Part shown: positions 27,288 to 35,021 of the stretch, in pieces | Numbering within the stretch: position 1 is the first letter of the stretch | Layout of the letters: every line of letters begins with the position of its first letter | Source: Bradyrhizobium sp. C9 | GTDB taxonomy: Bacteria > Pseudomonadota > Alphaproteobacteria > Rhizobiales > Xanthobacteraceae | Length of the DNA: 64,000 nt | Reading direction: 5' to 3' | Assembly (NCBI RefSeq): GCF_002532045.1 | Contig: NZ_NWTG01000008.1 | Span: 1 to 64,000, forward strand | Program-made: the position numbers and the translations under genes | Notes under the pieces: generated by a model | What the model saw: only the letters and a program-made list of their open reading frames with translations | Databases searched by the model: none | Told to the model about the DNA's origin: nothing

Positions 27288-30056
27288 TTATCCTCTTGCC
27301 TTGCCGGCGCTCTTCTTCGCGGGCGCTTTCGCTGACGTCGATGACTTTGCGGGCGACGTCTTGGCACCGGAGGCGACCGGCGCGCGCGCCTTGCTGGTCG
27401 CATCCGTTTTCGGTTTCGCCGCAGCCTTCTTGGACGCAGCCTTCTTGGCGGGCTTGGCCTCGGCGTCGCCGTCGGTCTCCTCAGACGTCTTGGCCTTCTT
27501 GGCCTTGGCCGGCTTTTCCGCCTTCGCCTTCTTGGCCTTCTTGCCGCCGCCCTTGGCCGCGCGTTCGTCGATCAGCGCGATCGCTTCCGCGAGCGTGATC
27601 TCGTCCGGGGTGCGGTCGCTCGGGATCGTCGCGTTGACGCCGCCGGCGGCGACATAGGCGCCGTAGCGGCCGTTCTTCAGCGCGACGGCGCCGAGCGTCG
27701 GGTGGTCGCCGAGCGGCTTGCCCGGATCGGCACCGAAGCGGCGGCCGCTCGGGCCCTTGGCGATCTTCTCCGCGATCAGCGTGACGGCGCGGTTCAACCC
27801 GATGTCGAACACTTCGTCGCCGGCCTCGAGGCTGGCATAGGTCTTCTCGTGCTTCACGAACGGCCCGAACCGGCCGAGGCCGGCGGTGATCGGCTGCCCG
27901 GTTTCCGGATGCTTGCCGATCTCGCGCGGCAGCGACAGCAGCTTCAGCGCCAGTTGGAGATCGACATCGCCAGGCGAGGTGCCCTTCGGAATGCCGGCGC
28001 GCTTCGGCTTCTCGCCTTCGGCGTAATCCTTCTGCTCGCCGAGCTGGATGTAGGGGCCGAACCGGCCGGCCTTCACCGTGACGTCGAACCCGGTGTCGGG
28101 ATCGGTGCCGAGCACGCGATCGGCGCTCTCGGCGCTGTCGGCCGCGAGCGGGCGGGTGTAGCGGCATTCCGGATAGTTCGAGCAGCCGACGAAGGCGCCG
28201 AACTTGCCGGCCTTGAGGTTGAGCCGGCCGGTGCCGCAAGTCGGGCATTGCCTGACGTCGCCGCCATCCGCGCGCGGCGGATAGATATGCGGGCCGAGCA
28301 TCTCGTCGAGTGCATCGAGCACCTCGGCGACGCGGAGGTCCTTGATGTCGTTGACCGCGCCGATGAAGCCGCGCCAGAAATCCTGCAGCACCTGCTGCCA
28401 GCCGATCTCGTTGTTGGAGACGCGATCGAGCTGTTCCTCGAGGTCGGCGGTGAAGTCGTATTCGACGTAGCGCGAGAAGAAGTTCTCGAGGAACGCGACC
28501 ACGACGCGGCCCTTGTCCTCGCCGTGCAGCCGCTTCTTCTCGAGCTTGACGTAGCCGCGGTCCTTCAGCACCTGCAGGATCGAGGCGTAGGTCGAGGGGC
28601 GGCCGATGCCGAGCTCTTCCATCCGCTTCACCAATGATGCTTCCGAGAAACGCGGCGGCGGCTCGGTGAAGTGCTGGGTGACGGCAAGGCTCTGGCGCTT
28701 CACCGCCTCGCCCTGGCTCATCGCGGGCAGGCGGCGTGAATCCTCGTCCTCTTCGTCGTCGCGGCTTTCCTGGTAGAGCGCGAGGAAGCCGTCGAACTTG
28801 ATGACCTGGCCGGAGGCGCGCAGCTCCAGCACGCGGGCGCCGGCCTTGGCCTCGATGTCGACGGTGGTGCGCTCGAGCTCGGCGGACTCCATCTGGCTCG
28901 CAATGGTGCGCTTCCAGATCAATTCGTAGAGCCGCGCCTGATCGGCATCGAGCCTGCGGCCGATGGCGGCCGGGCGACGCGACAGATCGGTCGGGCGGAT
29001 CGCCTCGTGCGCTTCCTGCGCGTTCTTGGCCTTGGCCTGGTACTGGCGCGGGGCATCCGGCACATAAGCGTTGCCATAGTCCTCGCCGATCACCTTGCGC
29101 GCCTGGGTGATCGCGGACGGATCGATCTGCACGCCGTCGGTTCGCATATAGGTGATGAGACCGGTGGTCTCGCCGCCGATGTCGATGCCCTCATACAGCC
29201 GCTGCGCGATGCGCATGGTGTGGGCCGGTGCGAAGCCAAGCTTGCGGCTCGCTTCCTGCTGCAGGGTCGAGGTGGTGAAGGGCGCCTGCGGATTGCGCCG
29301 CGCCGGCTTGGCCTCGACGGTCGCGACCTTGAACAGCGCGGCCTCGATCGCCTTCTTGAAGTCCTCGGCTTCCGCGCCGGAGCCGATGTCGAGCCGTGCG
29401 ATCTTCTTGCCGTCGGCGCCGACCAGCCGCGCCTCGAAGGCTTCGCCGCGCGGCGTCAGCAGGGTCGCGACCAGCGACCAGTACTCCCTCGGCACGAACT
29501 TCTCGATCTCGAGCTCGCGGTCGCAGACCAGCCGCAACGCGACCGACTGCACGCGGCCGGCGGAGCGGGCGCCGGGCAGCTTGCGCCACAGCACCGGCGA
29601 GAGCGTGAAGCCGACCAGGTAGTCCAGCGCGCGGCGCGCCATATAGGCGTCGACCAGCGCGCCGTCGATCTGGCGTGGCGCCTTCATGGCGTCGGTGACG
29701 GCCTGCTTGGTGATGGCGTTGAACACCACGCGCTCGACCTTCTGGTCCTTCAGCGCGCGCTTCTCCTTCATCACCTCCAGCACGTGCCAGGAGATCGCTT
29801 CGCCCTCGCGATCAGGGTCGGTTGCGAGAATCAGGCGGTCGGCACCCTTGAGCGCCTTGGCGATGTCGTTCAGCCGGCCGGCGGCCTTGGCATCGACCTC
29901 CCAGATCATCTGGAAATTGGCGTCCGGATCGACCGAACCGTTCTTGGCCGGGAGGTCGCGAACATGGCCAAACGACGCCAGGACCTCGTAGGAGGACCCC
30001 AGATATTTGTTGATCGTCTTGGCCTTGGCAGGCGACTCCACAATGACGATATTCAT
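27288..30056 (-). CDS. topA: DNA topoisomerase I
   Basis: A 922-residue type IA topoisomerase that relaxes negative supercoils. The toprim domain has VESPAKAKTINK and the acids in ATDPDREGE (D80, D82, E84). The active-site tyrosine is Y303 in GLITYMRTDG. One four-cysteine zinc cluster (CPTCGTGRLN ... CSNYPEC) and two degenerate repeats follow. The last 85 residues are a Lys/Ala/Pro-rich histone-like tail. rnr begins at the very next base, so the two are co-translated. The gene is separated from dprA, its common upstream neighbour, by about 3.7 kb of accessory genes. Confidence 0.97.
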   Translation of the reverse strand: MNIVIVESPAKAKTINKYLGSSYEVLASFGHVRDLPAKNGSVDPDANFQMIWEVDAKAAGRLNDIAKALKGADRLILATDPDREGEAISWHVLEVMKEKRALKDQKVERVVFNAITKQAVTDAMKAPRQIDGALVDAYMARRALDYLVGFTLSPVLWRKLPGARSAGRVQSVALRLVCDRELEIEKFVPREYWSLVATLLTPRGEAFEARLVGADGKKIARLDIGSGAEAEDFKKAIEAALFKVATVEAKPARRNPQAPFTTSTLQQEASRKLGFAPAHTMRIAQRLYEGIDIGGETTGLITYMRTDGVQIDPSAITQARKVIGEDYGNAYVPDAPRQYQAKAKNAQEAHEAIRPTDLSRRPAAIGRRLDADQARLYELIWKRTIASQMESAELERTTVDIEAKAGARVLELRASGQVIKFDGFLALYQESRDDEEDEDSRRLPAMSQGEAVKRQSLAVTQHFTEPPPRFSEASLVKRMEELGIGRPSTYASILQVLKDRGYVKLEKKRLHGEDKGRVVVAFLENFFSRYVEYDFTADLEEQLDRVSNNEIGWQQVLQDFWRGFIGAVNDIKDLRVAEVLDALDEMLGPHIYPPRADGGDVRQCPTCGTGRLNLKAGKFGAFVGCSNYPECRYTRPLAADSAESADRVLGTDPDTGFDVTVKAGRFGPYIQLGEQKDYAEGEKPKRAGIPKGTSPGDVDLQLALKLLSLPREIGKHPETGQPITAGLGRFGPFVKHEKTYASLEAGDEVFDIGLNRAVTLIAEKIAKGPSGRRFGADPGKPLGDHPTLGAVALKNGRYGAYVAAGGVNATIPSDRTPDEITLAEAIALIDERAAKGGGKKAKKAKAEKPAKAKKAKTSEETDGDAEAKPAKKAASKKAAAKPKTDATSKARAPVASGAKTSPAKSSTSAKAPAKKSAGKARG

Positions 30057-30264
30057 GTCATTCCAATAGCTTACGGGAAAACTTGAAGGTGGGTTCCGCT
30101 AGACTCGCGGCCCGCCGTGTCGGGGCGAACATGGGTGCTGGGGCGGTCGGTGTCAAATCGCCAGATATTGAAGGGAGGGCTCAAGCTGTGGAGTTTCTAT
30201 CCCAAGGGTTGAAAAATGCGTCCTAGAGTTGCGGCCGGAAAGGGCGTATCTCTTTATATATAGG
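30057..30264. other. Upstream region of topA
   Basis: The 208 bases between topA and the small gene to its right should hold the topA promoter. TATATATAGGG at 30256-30265 and TTGAAAAATG at 30209-30218 are AT-rich against the background, but no pair of -35/-10 elements stands out. No other feature is visible. Confidence 0.3.
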
Positions 30265-30525
30265 GTGGGAATCGGATTAGGCCTTTTGAGCAGCACAGGG
30301 GGCGGGCAGAAGCCCAAGCCATCCGGCCAACGGCGACCGGAGGGCGAGGAGCCAAATGGGGAGGGCGGCCCGGACGACGCCCTGGTCCTGATCGCAGCGG
30401 CCGCGACCGAGCTCGCCAAACTCGCCCAGCGCCACAAATTCGACGTCCTCGACCATCTGCTCGCGATGACCCGCCTGGAGGCCGACGAGCAATTGCGCGC
30501 GCGCAGCCGAAGGAAGCTGTCGTGA
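30265..30525 (+). CDS. Small hypothetical protein
   Basis: An 86-residue frame with a Gly/Pro-rich start (about 1-36) and an amphipathic helical second half (ELAKLAQRHKFDVLDHLLAM) ending in basic residues. The second half has the composition of a genuine protein. The start is uncertain: GTG at 30265 and TTG at 30229 are possible, and neither has a good ribosome site. Not recognised. It is divergent from topA. Confidence 0.5.
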   Translation: MGIGLGLLSSTGGGQKPKPSGQRRPEGEEPNGEGGPDDALVLIAAAATELAKLAQRHKFDVLDHLLAMTRLEADEQLRARSRRKLS

Positions 30526-30577
30526 CGGACGTTGCGGGATGATGGGGCTGGCCCTTGTACGCAGGGCTCTCTCCATT

Positions 30578-30760
30578 CGTCGTCCTGGCGAAAGCCAGGA
30601 CCGATAACCACCGCACTTGATGATGAGGCGTGATCGCGGCCCCAGCGTCGGGCGCCAATTGAGACTCGGGGTAATGGGTCCTGGCTTTCGCCAGGACGAC
30701 ATCGAGTGTGTGGCACGGCCTGGATCCACAGTCGTCGTCCCGGCTTTCGCCGGGACGACG
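30578..30760. repeat. Cluster of GTCGTCC(C/T)GG hairpins
   Basis: A first element runs from CGTCGTCCTGGCGAAAGCCA (30578 onward) to its complement near 30690. A second hairpin, CGTCGTCCCGG / CCGGGACGACG, follows at 30733-30760. The same motif family is seen at 11559-11584. The copies sit just before the HxlR gene stop and may end its transcript. Confidence 0.8.
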
Positions 30761-30769
30761 ATGAGGTGG

Positions 30770-31243
30770 TCACGCCGAAACCCGCCTCGCCACCTTCCGC
30801 ACAGGTCGCGGCTTCAGCGTCGTATCAGCCGCCCCCAGCACACGTCCGTCCTGCGACAGCAGCGCGAGCTTCTTCACCGGTTTGCCCTTGTCGCGGTCGA
30901 CCATGATGGTCGCGATCTCGTCCGGATGGTCGTCGAATTCCTCGGTCCATTGCCGGAGCGCGACCAGGATCGGAAAGATGCCGTGACCCTTCGGCGTCAG
31001 GACATATTCCTGATAGGCGCTGCCGTCGGAGGCGGGGACCGTCTTCAGGATGCCGCGCTCGACCAGCGTGCGCAGCCGTGTGGCGAGGATGTTCTTCGCC
31101 AGCCCGAGGCTGGCCTGGAATTCGCCGAACCGGCGCCGGCCGAGGCTCGCGTCGCGGATGATCAGGAGCGACCACCAGTCGCCGAACACGTCGAGCGCGC
31201 GCGCCACCGGACAGCTGTCGCCTGCAAGGCTGGTTCGTTTCAC
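30770..31243 (-). CDS. HxlR-family transcriptional regulator
   Basis: A 157-residue winged-helix regulator of the HxlR/MarR-like type with the signature CPVARALDVFGDWWSLLIIR. The single N-terminal cysteine C11 is at the position that senses quinones or electrophiles in YodB-type members. The C-terminus is extended compared with the roughly 110-residue norm. It is divergent from the SDR gene at 31353, with a large inverted repeat between. It likely represses the SDR and itself. Confidence 0.9.
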   Translation of the reverse strand: MKRTSLAGDSCPVARALDVFGDWWSLLIIRDASLGRRRFGEFQASLGLAKNILATRLRTLVERGILKTVPASDGSAYQEYVLTPKGHGIFPILVALRQWTEEFDDHPDEIATIMVDRDKGKPVKKLALLSQDGRVLGAADTTLKPRPVRKVARRVSA

Positions 31244-31282
31244 GACGCACGCTCCGAAAGTTGGGCCATCACGGTCTTGTGT

Positions 31283-31338
31283 GGTTGCAATATTAAACCT
31301 GATGCCCTAGGTAGGCAATGAAGTTTAATAATGCAACC
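31283..31338. promoter_or_regulatory. Large inverted repeat: HxlR operator candidate
   Basis: GGTTGCAATATTAAAC (31283-31298) and GTTTAATAATGCAACC (31323-31338) are 16-base arms with one mismatch, separated by 24 bases. The pair spans the gap between divergent hxlR and SDR genes. The AT-rich arms stand out in the GC-rich background. Each arm could bind one wing of two regulator dimers. Confidence 0.75.
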
Positions 31339-31352
31339 AACTGGAGGTGGAC

Positions 31353-32126
31353 ATGAGACTGGCGAACAAGACGGCGTTGATCACCGGCGGCAACAGCGGC
31401 ATTGGGCTCGCGACAGCAAGGCTGTTCGTCGCCGAAGGCGCCAAGGTCGTCATCACCGGGCGCAACAAGGAGACGCTCGCAGCGGCGGCGCGGGAGCTCG
31501 GGCCAAACGCGTTCGCGGTGGTGGCTGACGCCACCGATGTCGCGGCGCTGGAAGCCGCGGCGAAGCAGGGCGCGGAGAAGTTCGGCAAGTACGACGCGCT
31601 GTTCGCCAATGCCGGCATTCCCGGCCAGACACCGGTCGGCGGTACCACGCTCGCCGCATTCGAAAATGTGATCCGCACCAATCTGACCGGCGTGTTCTTC
31701 ACCGTGCAGGCGGTCGCGCCTTATCTCAACGACGGCGCATCCATCATCCTCAATGGCTCGGTGATTTCGGTGCTCGGCAATCCTGGCTATTCGGCCTATG
31801 CGGCGAGCAAGGCCGGCGTGCGCGCGATGGCGCGTGTGATGGCCTCAGAGCTGTCGCCGCGCAACATCCGTGTCAACGTGGTGGCGCCGGGCGCAGTGCG
31901 TACGCCGATCTGGGGCGCGGCGATCGCAACGCCCGAGGCGGAGAAGGCGTTCGAGCAGCGCATCGGCAAGTCCACGCCGCTCGGACGTATCGGGGAACCC
32001 GATCACATCTCGAAGACCGTGCTGTTCCTCGCGTCCGACGACGCAGCGCATGTGCAGGGGCAGGAACTGTTCATTGATGGTGGCGCAACGGCATCTCCCG
32101 CGGGCGCGCCGATCTATCGCGGCTAG
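31353..32126 (+). CDS. Short-chain dehydrogenase/reductase
   Basis: A 257-residue classical SDR with the cofactor motif TGGNSGIGLA and NAG, catalytic serine (NGSVIS), and YxxxK (YAASK). The C-terminal PGAVRTP and FIDGG motifs are also present. The start at 31353 has GGAGGTGG spaced well; a second ATG two codons upstream is less likely. It uses NAD(P)H on an unknown carbonyl or alcohol. It is controlled, by position, by the divergent HxlR regulator. A strong hairpin follows the stop. Confidence 0.93.
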   Translation: MRLANKTALITGGNSGIGLATARLFVAEGAKVVITGRNKETLAAAARELGPNAFAVVADATDVAALEAAAKQGAEKFGKYDALFANAGIPGQTPVGGTTLAAFENVIRTNLTGVFFTVQAVAPYLNDGASIILNGSVISVLGNPGYSAYAASKAGVRAMARVMASELSPRNIRVNVVAPGAVRTPIWGAAIATPEAEKAFEQRIGKSTPLGRIGEPDHISKTVLFLASDDAAHVQGQELFIDGGATASPAGAPIYRG

Positions 32127-32148
32127 TTTGTTTCGCATTGTAACGAAC

Positions 32149-32182
32149 GGCCGGTGTGAAGCAGTTCACACCGGCCGATTTC
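32149..32182 (+). terminator. Terminator-like hairpin behind the SDR gene
   Basis: GGCCGGTGTGAA, loop GCAG, TTCACACCGGCC: a 12-base perfect stem ending in GATTTC. A second hairpin (GCGCGCGA / TCGCGCGC, 32183-32204) follows at once and precedes the small gene at 32283. Confidence 0.75.
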
Positions 32183-32282
32183 GCGCGCGACTAGTATCGC
32201 GCGCATTGAACCTTTGACGTACTCGCCGGACTCCTGAATGGGCGGGGATTTTTTCACCACGGAATCATTTTGGAGTTCCTTC

Positions 32283-32447
32283 ATGCCGAAAGCAGCCCGC
32301 ATTTCGACGCCGATCCCGGTTTCGTCTACGTCCGAAAATGAAAATTCAGACTCAGCGCAGTTTGTCACGGTCGCGCTGTTTTCCGGCATCGGTTTGTTGA
32401 TCTCGCTCGTCGCCGTCATCTTCGGCATTCAAGGCGCCTGGTTCTGA
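32283..32447 (+). CDS. Small single-helix membrane protein
   Basis: A 54-residue frame with GGAG before the ATG. A polar, Ser/Glu-rich first half is followed by one membrane helix (VTVALFSGIGLLISLVAVIF). Not recognised. It lies alone between the SDR terminator and a hairpin (32467-32492) that separates it from the convergent azoreductase gene. Confidence 0.55.
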   Translation: MPKAARISTPIPVSSTSENENSDSAQFVTVALFSGIGLLISLVAVIFGIQGAWF

Positions 32448-32504
32448 CTTCATCCATCTGAAGGGGCCTGCCGCCACCAGGGTGACGGCAGGAATATGAT
32501 CGCG

Positions 32505-33113
32505 TCAGGCGGCGTTCAGGCTGCCGGCGGCCTGCAGCGCGCCTGCAACGGCCTTCTCGCGATGCTCGGGACCGACCTGGATCCCGTCGGCGGGGATCAG
32601 TTCGAGATTCTTGACGCCGATGAAGCCGAACACGCCGCGCAAATAGGTCTCGAGGTGCTCGAGCGCGGCCATCGGCGTGTCGGCGCCGTAATAGCCGCCG
32701 CGCGAGATTGCGATGATGACGCGCTTGTTGCCGGCCAATCCCTCGACGCCAGCGGCGCCGTATTTGAAGGTCTTGCCGGCGACCACGACGCGGTCGATCC
32801 AGGCCTTGAGCTGGGAGGGAATGGTGAAATTGTACATCGGTGCGCCGATCACAACGATGTCGGCGGCAAGGAACTCGTCCAGCACAGCCTGTCCGGTTGC
32901 GATGTCGTCGCGCACCGACGGGTCCGGCGCGGCGCCCTGGCTGGCGGCGAGATGCAAGCCGGAGAGGTGGGCGAGCGGCGTCTGGGTCAGATCGCGGTAG
33001 CTCACGATCAGGCCCGGATTGGCCTGGCGCAGCCGATCGACGGCGGCGGCCGAGACCTGGCGGCTGACGGAGTGGGGGCCGAGGACCGAGGAGTCGATGT
33101 GCAGAAGTTTCAT
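32505..33113 (-). CDS. azoR: FMN-dependent NADH:quinone oxidoreductase / azoreductase
   Basis: A 202-residue flavodoxin-fold enzyme of the AzoR family. Evidence: KLLHIDSSVLGPHSVSR phosphate-binding start, APMYNFTIPSQLKAWIDRV, and SRGGYYG near residue 145. It reduces quinones and azo compounds by two electrons with NADH, limiting quinone stress. The start at 33113 gives the usual N-terminus. It is divergent from an HxlR regulator whose family often senses quinones, which fits its job well. Confidence 0.92.
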   Translation of the reverse strand: MKLLHIDSSVLGPHSVSRQVSAAAVDRLRQANPGLIVSYRDLTQTPLAHLSGLHLAASQGAAPDPSVRDDIATGQAVLDEFLAADIVVIGAPMYNFTIPSQLKAWIDRVVVAGKTFKYGAAGVEGLAGNKRVIIAISRGGYYGADTPMAALEHLETYLRGVFGFIGVKNLELIPADGIQVGPEHREKAVAGALQAAGSLNAA

Positions 33114-33119
33114 GGCAGG

Positions 33120-33164
33120 GGTCACCTTTGGTATAGGTTTGTAACTGGCGCTATATGAGTGACC
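33120..33164. promoter_or_regulatory. Divergent azoR/hxlR control region
   Basis: GGTCAC (33120-33125) with GTGACC (33159-33164), and TATAG (33132-33136) with CTATA (33151-33155), form nested but unequally spaced inverted repeats between azoR and hxlR. They are candidate half-sites for the HxlR protein. Confidence 0.45.
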
Positions 33165-33212
33165 GCCCTAAATATCCGCAAGAACGCACATTTTTGAAAC
33201 CCGAGCACAGCA

Positions 33213-33611
33213 ATGAAACCCGAGCACATCCGTGTGCCTGCCCTTCCGCCTATGCCCGACCAGGATCACCGCGATTGCCGCGCGGTTGCCTCCGTATTGG
33301 CGCGGGTCGGCGACAAGTGGAGCGTGTTCGTGATCATGATGCTGACCGATGGGCCAAAGCGCTTCAACGAGCTGAAGCGCATGATCAACGGCATCTCGCA
33401 ACGGATGCTGACGCTCACGCTGCGCGGGCTGGAGCGCGATGGCCTGGTGACGCGCACGGTGTTTCCGACTATCCCGCCGCGGGTCGATTACGAACTCACG
33501 GATCTTGGCCGCGGCCTGGCGAAGCCGGTGAAGGCGCTCGGCGAATGGGCGTTCGCGAATCTGTCGGAGATCGAGGGTGCGCGAAGCAGTTTCGATGCGC
33601 GCAACGAGTAG
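33213..33611 (+). CDS. HxlR-family transcriptional regulator
   Basis: A 132-residue HxlR-type winged-helix protein with the signature CRAVASVLARVGDKWSVFVI. The single N-terminal C22 is at the redox-sensing place known from YodB. Divergence from azoR suggests repression of azoR until a quinone or diamide-type compound modifies the cysteine (inference from the family). A second possible upstream start exists, but MKPEHIRVPA is the natural N-terminus. Confidence 0.9.
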   Translation: MKPEHIRVPALPPMPDQDHRDCRAVASVLARVGDKWSVFVIMMLTDGPKRFNELKRMINGISQRMLTLTLRGLERDGLVTRTVFPTIPPRVDYELTDLGRGLAKPVKALGEWAFANLSEIEGARSSFDARNE

Positions 33612-33621
33612 CGAGTGTTAT

Positions 33622-33744
33622 CCGTCACCCTGAGATGCGAGCGGAGCGAGCCTCGAAGGGTCGACCGCCCCAACTCTCTCCGCGCCGAGATATCCGGGCC
33701 GTGCATCCTTCGAGGCTCGCTCCGCTCGCACCTCAGGATGACGG
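33622..33744. repeat. Long palindromic repeat with 24-base arms
   Basis: Perfect 24-base arms (33636-33659 and 33707-33730; TGCGAGCGGAGCGAGCCTCG is the first 20 bases) lie inside CCGTCACCCTGAG / CTCAGGATGACGG ends. It sits between the convergent hxlR and dprA genes and can form a long cruciform or a two-way terminator. Confidence 0.85.
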
Positions 33745-33778
33745 TCCCAGATTGGCGTGAGCCGCTTATTCGTCCACG

Positions 33779-34894
33779 CTAAATCATCGACACCAGTCCG
33801 CCACCGTGACGCTCCAGCCTGCCGGCGAGCTCGAGCTCCAGCAGCACCGCGCGAACGACCGCGGGCGAGACATTGGCCATCCGGATCAGATCGTCGAGGC
33901 TGATTGGGCTCGGTCCGAGCAGATTGATGATGCGGGCGCGATCTCCGCCATCAGTGGCAAAATCCATCGGCTCGTCGTCTTCGCGCACGCCAAGCATCAC
34001 CGGCCGCTCCATGATCGGCGTGACCGCGCTGATGACGTCGGCGGCTTCGGTGACCAGCGTGGCGCCTTGCTTGATCAAATCGTTGGCGCCGGCGGCGCGT
34101 GGATCGATTGGCGAGCCCGGCACCGCGAACACCTCGCGGCCCTGTTCGGCGGCCATCCGCGCCGTGATCAGCGAGCCCGACCGGTGCGCGGCCTCCACCA
34201 CCACGACGCCGAGCGAGGCGCCCGAGATCAGCCGGTTGCGGCGAGGGAAGTCGCGCGCCCGCGGCACGTGGCCGAGCGGCATCTCCGAGATCGCCGCGCC
34301 GCGCGCGAGCAGGGCGGCCAGCAGATCCTCGTGCTCCGGCGGGTAGATTTTGTCATGGCCGCCGGCCAGCACGGCGACCGTGCCGCTTGCAACGGTCGCG
34401 CGATGCGCCGCCTGGTCGATGCCACGGGCAAGGCCGGAGATCACGACAAAGCCGGCGTCGCCGAGATCGCGCGCCAGCTGGCTTGCAAATTTCAGCCCGG
34501 CGCCGGACGCGTTGCGGGAGCCGACGATCGCGATCATCGGGCGCACCAGCGTGTCGCGCGCACCGCGTACGCCGAGCAGCGGCGGCGCGTCGTCGATGGT
34601 GGCAAGCCGCGCCGGATAGTGGGCTTCCTCCGGCGCGACGAGGTCGATGCCGAACCTGGTGCAGGCCGCGAGCTCTGCGGCGGCGTCGGCCTCGCTCGTG
34701 ATGCGCCCGGGTCCGGATGCGCCGCCGCGGCGCGCGAGATCGGGCAGGCGCTCCAGCGCATGCGCCGCATCGCCAAAATGGCGGAGCAGCGATGCAAAGG
34801 TGCGCGGGCCGACATTGTCGGAACGGATCAGCCGCAGGCGGTTGAGCCGTTCGATGTCGGTGAGTTCAGTGGTGCTGGGTGACCGGTCATGCAT
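33779..34894 (-). CDS. dprA: DNA-processing protein DprA
   Basis: A 371-residue DprA/Smf protein: a helical N-terminal part, a Rossmann-like core with GSRNASGAGLKFA and SGLARGIDQAAHRA, and a C-terminal winged helix (DML domain). It loads RecA onto incoming single-stranded DNA in natural transformation and is conserved also in species not known to be competent. The ATG at 34894 has a GGAG ribosome site; a TTG seven codons upstream does not. It is usually found directly upstream of topA in this group; here the two are 3.7 kb apart. Confidence 0.93.
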   Translation of the reverse strand: MHDRSPSTTELTDIERLNRLRLIRSDNVGPRTFASLLRHFGDAAHALERLPDLARRGGASGPGRITSEADAAAELAACTRFGIDLVAPEEAHYPARLATIDDAPPLLGVRGARDTLVRPMIAIVGSRNASGAGLKFASQLARDLGDAGFVVISGLARGIDQAAHRATVASGTVAVLAGGHDKIYPPEHEDLLAALLARGAAISEMPLGHVPRARDFPRRNRLISGASLGVVVVEAAHRSGSLITARMAAEQGREVFAVPGSPIDPRAAGANDLIKQGATLVTEAADVISAVTPIMERPVMLGVREDDEPMDFATDGGDRARIINLLGPSPISLDDLIRMANVSPAVVRAVLLELELAGRLERHGGGLVSMI

Positions 34895-35021
34895 GCGGGC
34901 TCCAGCTTCGCCCAACCTTGGATTGTGATCAACTGCGACATTGGCGCCGCGGCGCGCGACGCGCTACAAGCGCTTGCCAAGAAGCCGTCAAGAAGCCGTC
35001 AAGAAAACAGGAAGTCTGCCG

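Noticed and set aside
25233..27335. A 700-codon plus-strand frame opposite rnr
   Set aside because: Composition is typical of reversed codons, and rnr is unambiguous.
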